From contig CANQKO010000008.1 of the NCBI GenBank assembly GCA_947624505.1, positions 1 to 43,148 of the forward strand: a stretch of 43,148 nucleotides of DNA, written 5' to 3'. This document shows positions 42,774-43,148 of this stretch, one piece after another. Source of the DNA: an uncultured Bacilli bacterium (GTDB lineage Bacteria > Bacillota_I > Bacilli_A > RF39 > UBA660). The translations under genes and the position numbers were made by a program. A model generated the notes under the pieces. That model saw only the letters and a list, made by a program, of their open reading frames with translations, did not search any database and was not told where the DNA came from. The number at the start of each line of letters is the position of its first letter. The first letter of the stretch is position 1.

Positions 42774-42995
42774 CTATGTTTAGCATTATATGAAAGTAAT
42801 GAAGAAGATCTTGGCTATAATTATATCTATGATATTATTACCGGTTCAATTAAGTATATTGGTAATTTTAAGATAGATAGTTATGAAAGTGTTATCGAAG
42901 AAGAACTTGATAATAGTGAAAAAAAGAGTATTTTAGAATTAGAACAAGAATTATCTTTAGATAATTCACAAGAAAGAAAAATATCAAGAAAATAA
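42774..42995 (+). pseudogene. 3' remnant of an unidentified gene
   Basis: An open frame of 73 codons with no start, beginning right after an in-frame TAA (42771) and ending at TAA 42993-42995. It reads as true protein (NYIYDIITGSIKYIGNFKID, then an acidic Lys/Glu/Asp-rich tail). A terminator overlaps its stop, as with the intact genes here. The 5' part is gone. No family recognised. The other bases between the Xre gene and the terminal repeat (42725-43060) hold nothing else I can identify. Confidence 0.55.
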
Positions 42996-43020
42996 TCATA
43001 GTGTTTACTATGGTTTTTTT
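42994..43020 (+). terminator. Terminator after the 3' gene remnant
   Basis: AATCATAGT (42994-43002) pairs with ACTATGGTT (43007-43015) with one G-U pair, 4-nt loop, then a T run. Confidence 0.8.
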
Positions 43021-43060
43021 GAATATTAAAAAATAAATTGTACTTAAACCTAATTTATTT

Positions 43061-43137
43061 TATAATCTTATATTTGACAGTTGTAAGAAGTAATGAACTC
43101 TCAAACCCAGTGTTTATGCTGAATTGAGAGTTTTTTA
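43061..43137 (+). repeat. Right arm of the 77-bp window-terminal inverted repeat
   Basis: Matches the reverse complement of 1-77 at 76 of 77 positions. It contains TTTGACAG, the hairpin AACTCTCAA/TTGAGAGTT with inner CAG/CTG pairing, and an outward T run. Only 11 bases follow it before the window ends. Confidence 0.9.
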
Positions 43138-43148
43138 AATTCTTAAAA

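Noticed and set aside
1-43148. Possible Mycoplasma-type code (TGA as tryptophan) suggested by the very low GC
   Set aside because: dusB, nrdG and the GGDEF-like gene end at TGA with correct lengths and downstream starts or terminators, and tryptophan positions use TGG.

Overview
The window is very AT-rich (roughly 25% GC by eye) and has the gene style of a low-GC Firmicute. Starts carry strong AGGTGA/GGAGG ribosome binding sites, promoters are TTGnnn-17-TATAAT, and most genes end in compact rho-independent hairpins. TGA is a true stop: the dusB, nrdG and GGDEF-like genes end in it, and tryptophan is TGG. That excludes the Mycoplasma code. The gene set points to an anaerobic, walled gut-type Bacilli/Erysipelotrichia-like or RF39-like bacterium: class III ribonucleotide reductase, MurC, MurD, RodA/FtsW, an LtaS-like enzyme, a class B sortase, and CotY/CotZ-like and collagen-like surface proteins. 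No rRNA, tRNA, CRISPR array, transposase or integrase was seen. The species cannot be named from this window alone.

Layout. 1-300: one arm of a 77-bp inverted repeat whose other arm closes the window, then a 12-bp tandem repeat. 293-1495: AAA_14/DUF4143 ATPase (a paralogue lies at 19846-21048). 1775-3187: miaB behind a leader with a long-range inverted repeat. 3274-6649: tight three-gene membrane operon (small anchored protein, two-membrane-segment sensor with a degenerate GGDEF domain, YihY/BrkB). 6869-10597: LtaS-like sulfatase, rmuC, and an overlapping histidine-phosphatase-fold protein without its catalytic RHG motif. 10633-13216: small zinc-ribbon protein, PduL-type phosphotransacylase, an unknown gene, a gene remnant, and a DinJ/YafQ toxin-antitoxin pair. 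13374-19788: dusB-addB(rexB)-addA operon. 21124-22482: murC, divergent from nrdD. 22776-25851: nrdD, a 57-aa protein holding the glycyl-radical loop, and nrdG. 25881-28321: small Xre regulator divergent from a composite surface protein, with four copies of a 15-bp operator between them. 28561-33288: murD, an Asn-rich anchored protein, cysteine desulfurase, collagen-like protein. 33383-36751: glycosyltransferase, a sortase B fused to a large N-terminal domain, and a divergent surface protein with an NKDTG sorting signal. 36822-42724: lysS, a YfcC/DcuC-like carrier, RodA/FtsW, a membrane-tethered EIIB-like protein, a CotY/CotZ-like protein and a second Xre regulator. 42774-42995: a 3' gene remnant before the closing repeat.

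The strongest points for follow-up are: the NrdD split, with the radical glycine on its own small protein; the Xre/operator/surface-protein module, whose C-terminal coding part changes sharply in base composition; the sortase-substrate pair with a non-LPXTG signal and a fused intracellular domain; the pseudo-enzymes (GGDEF-like, phosphatase-like); and the matching inverted repeats at both window ends.
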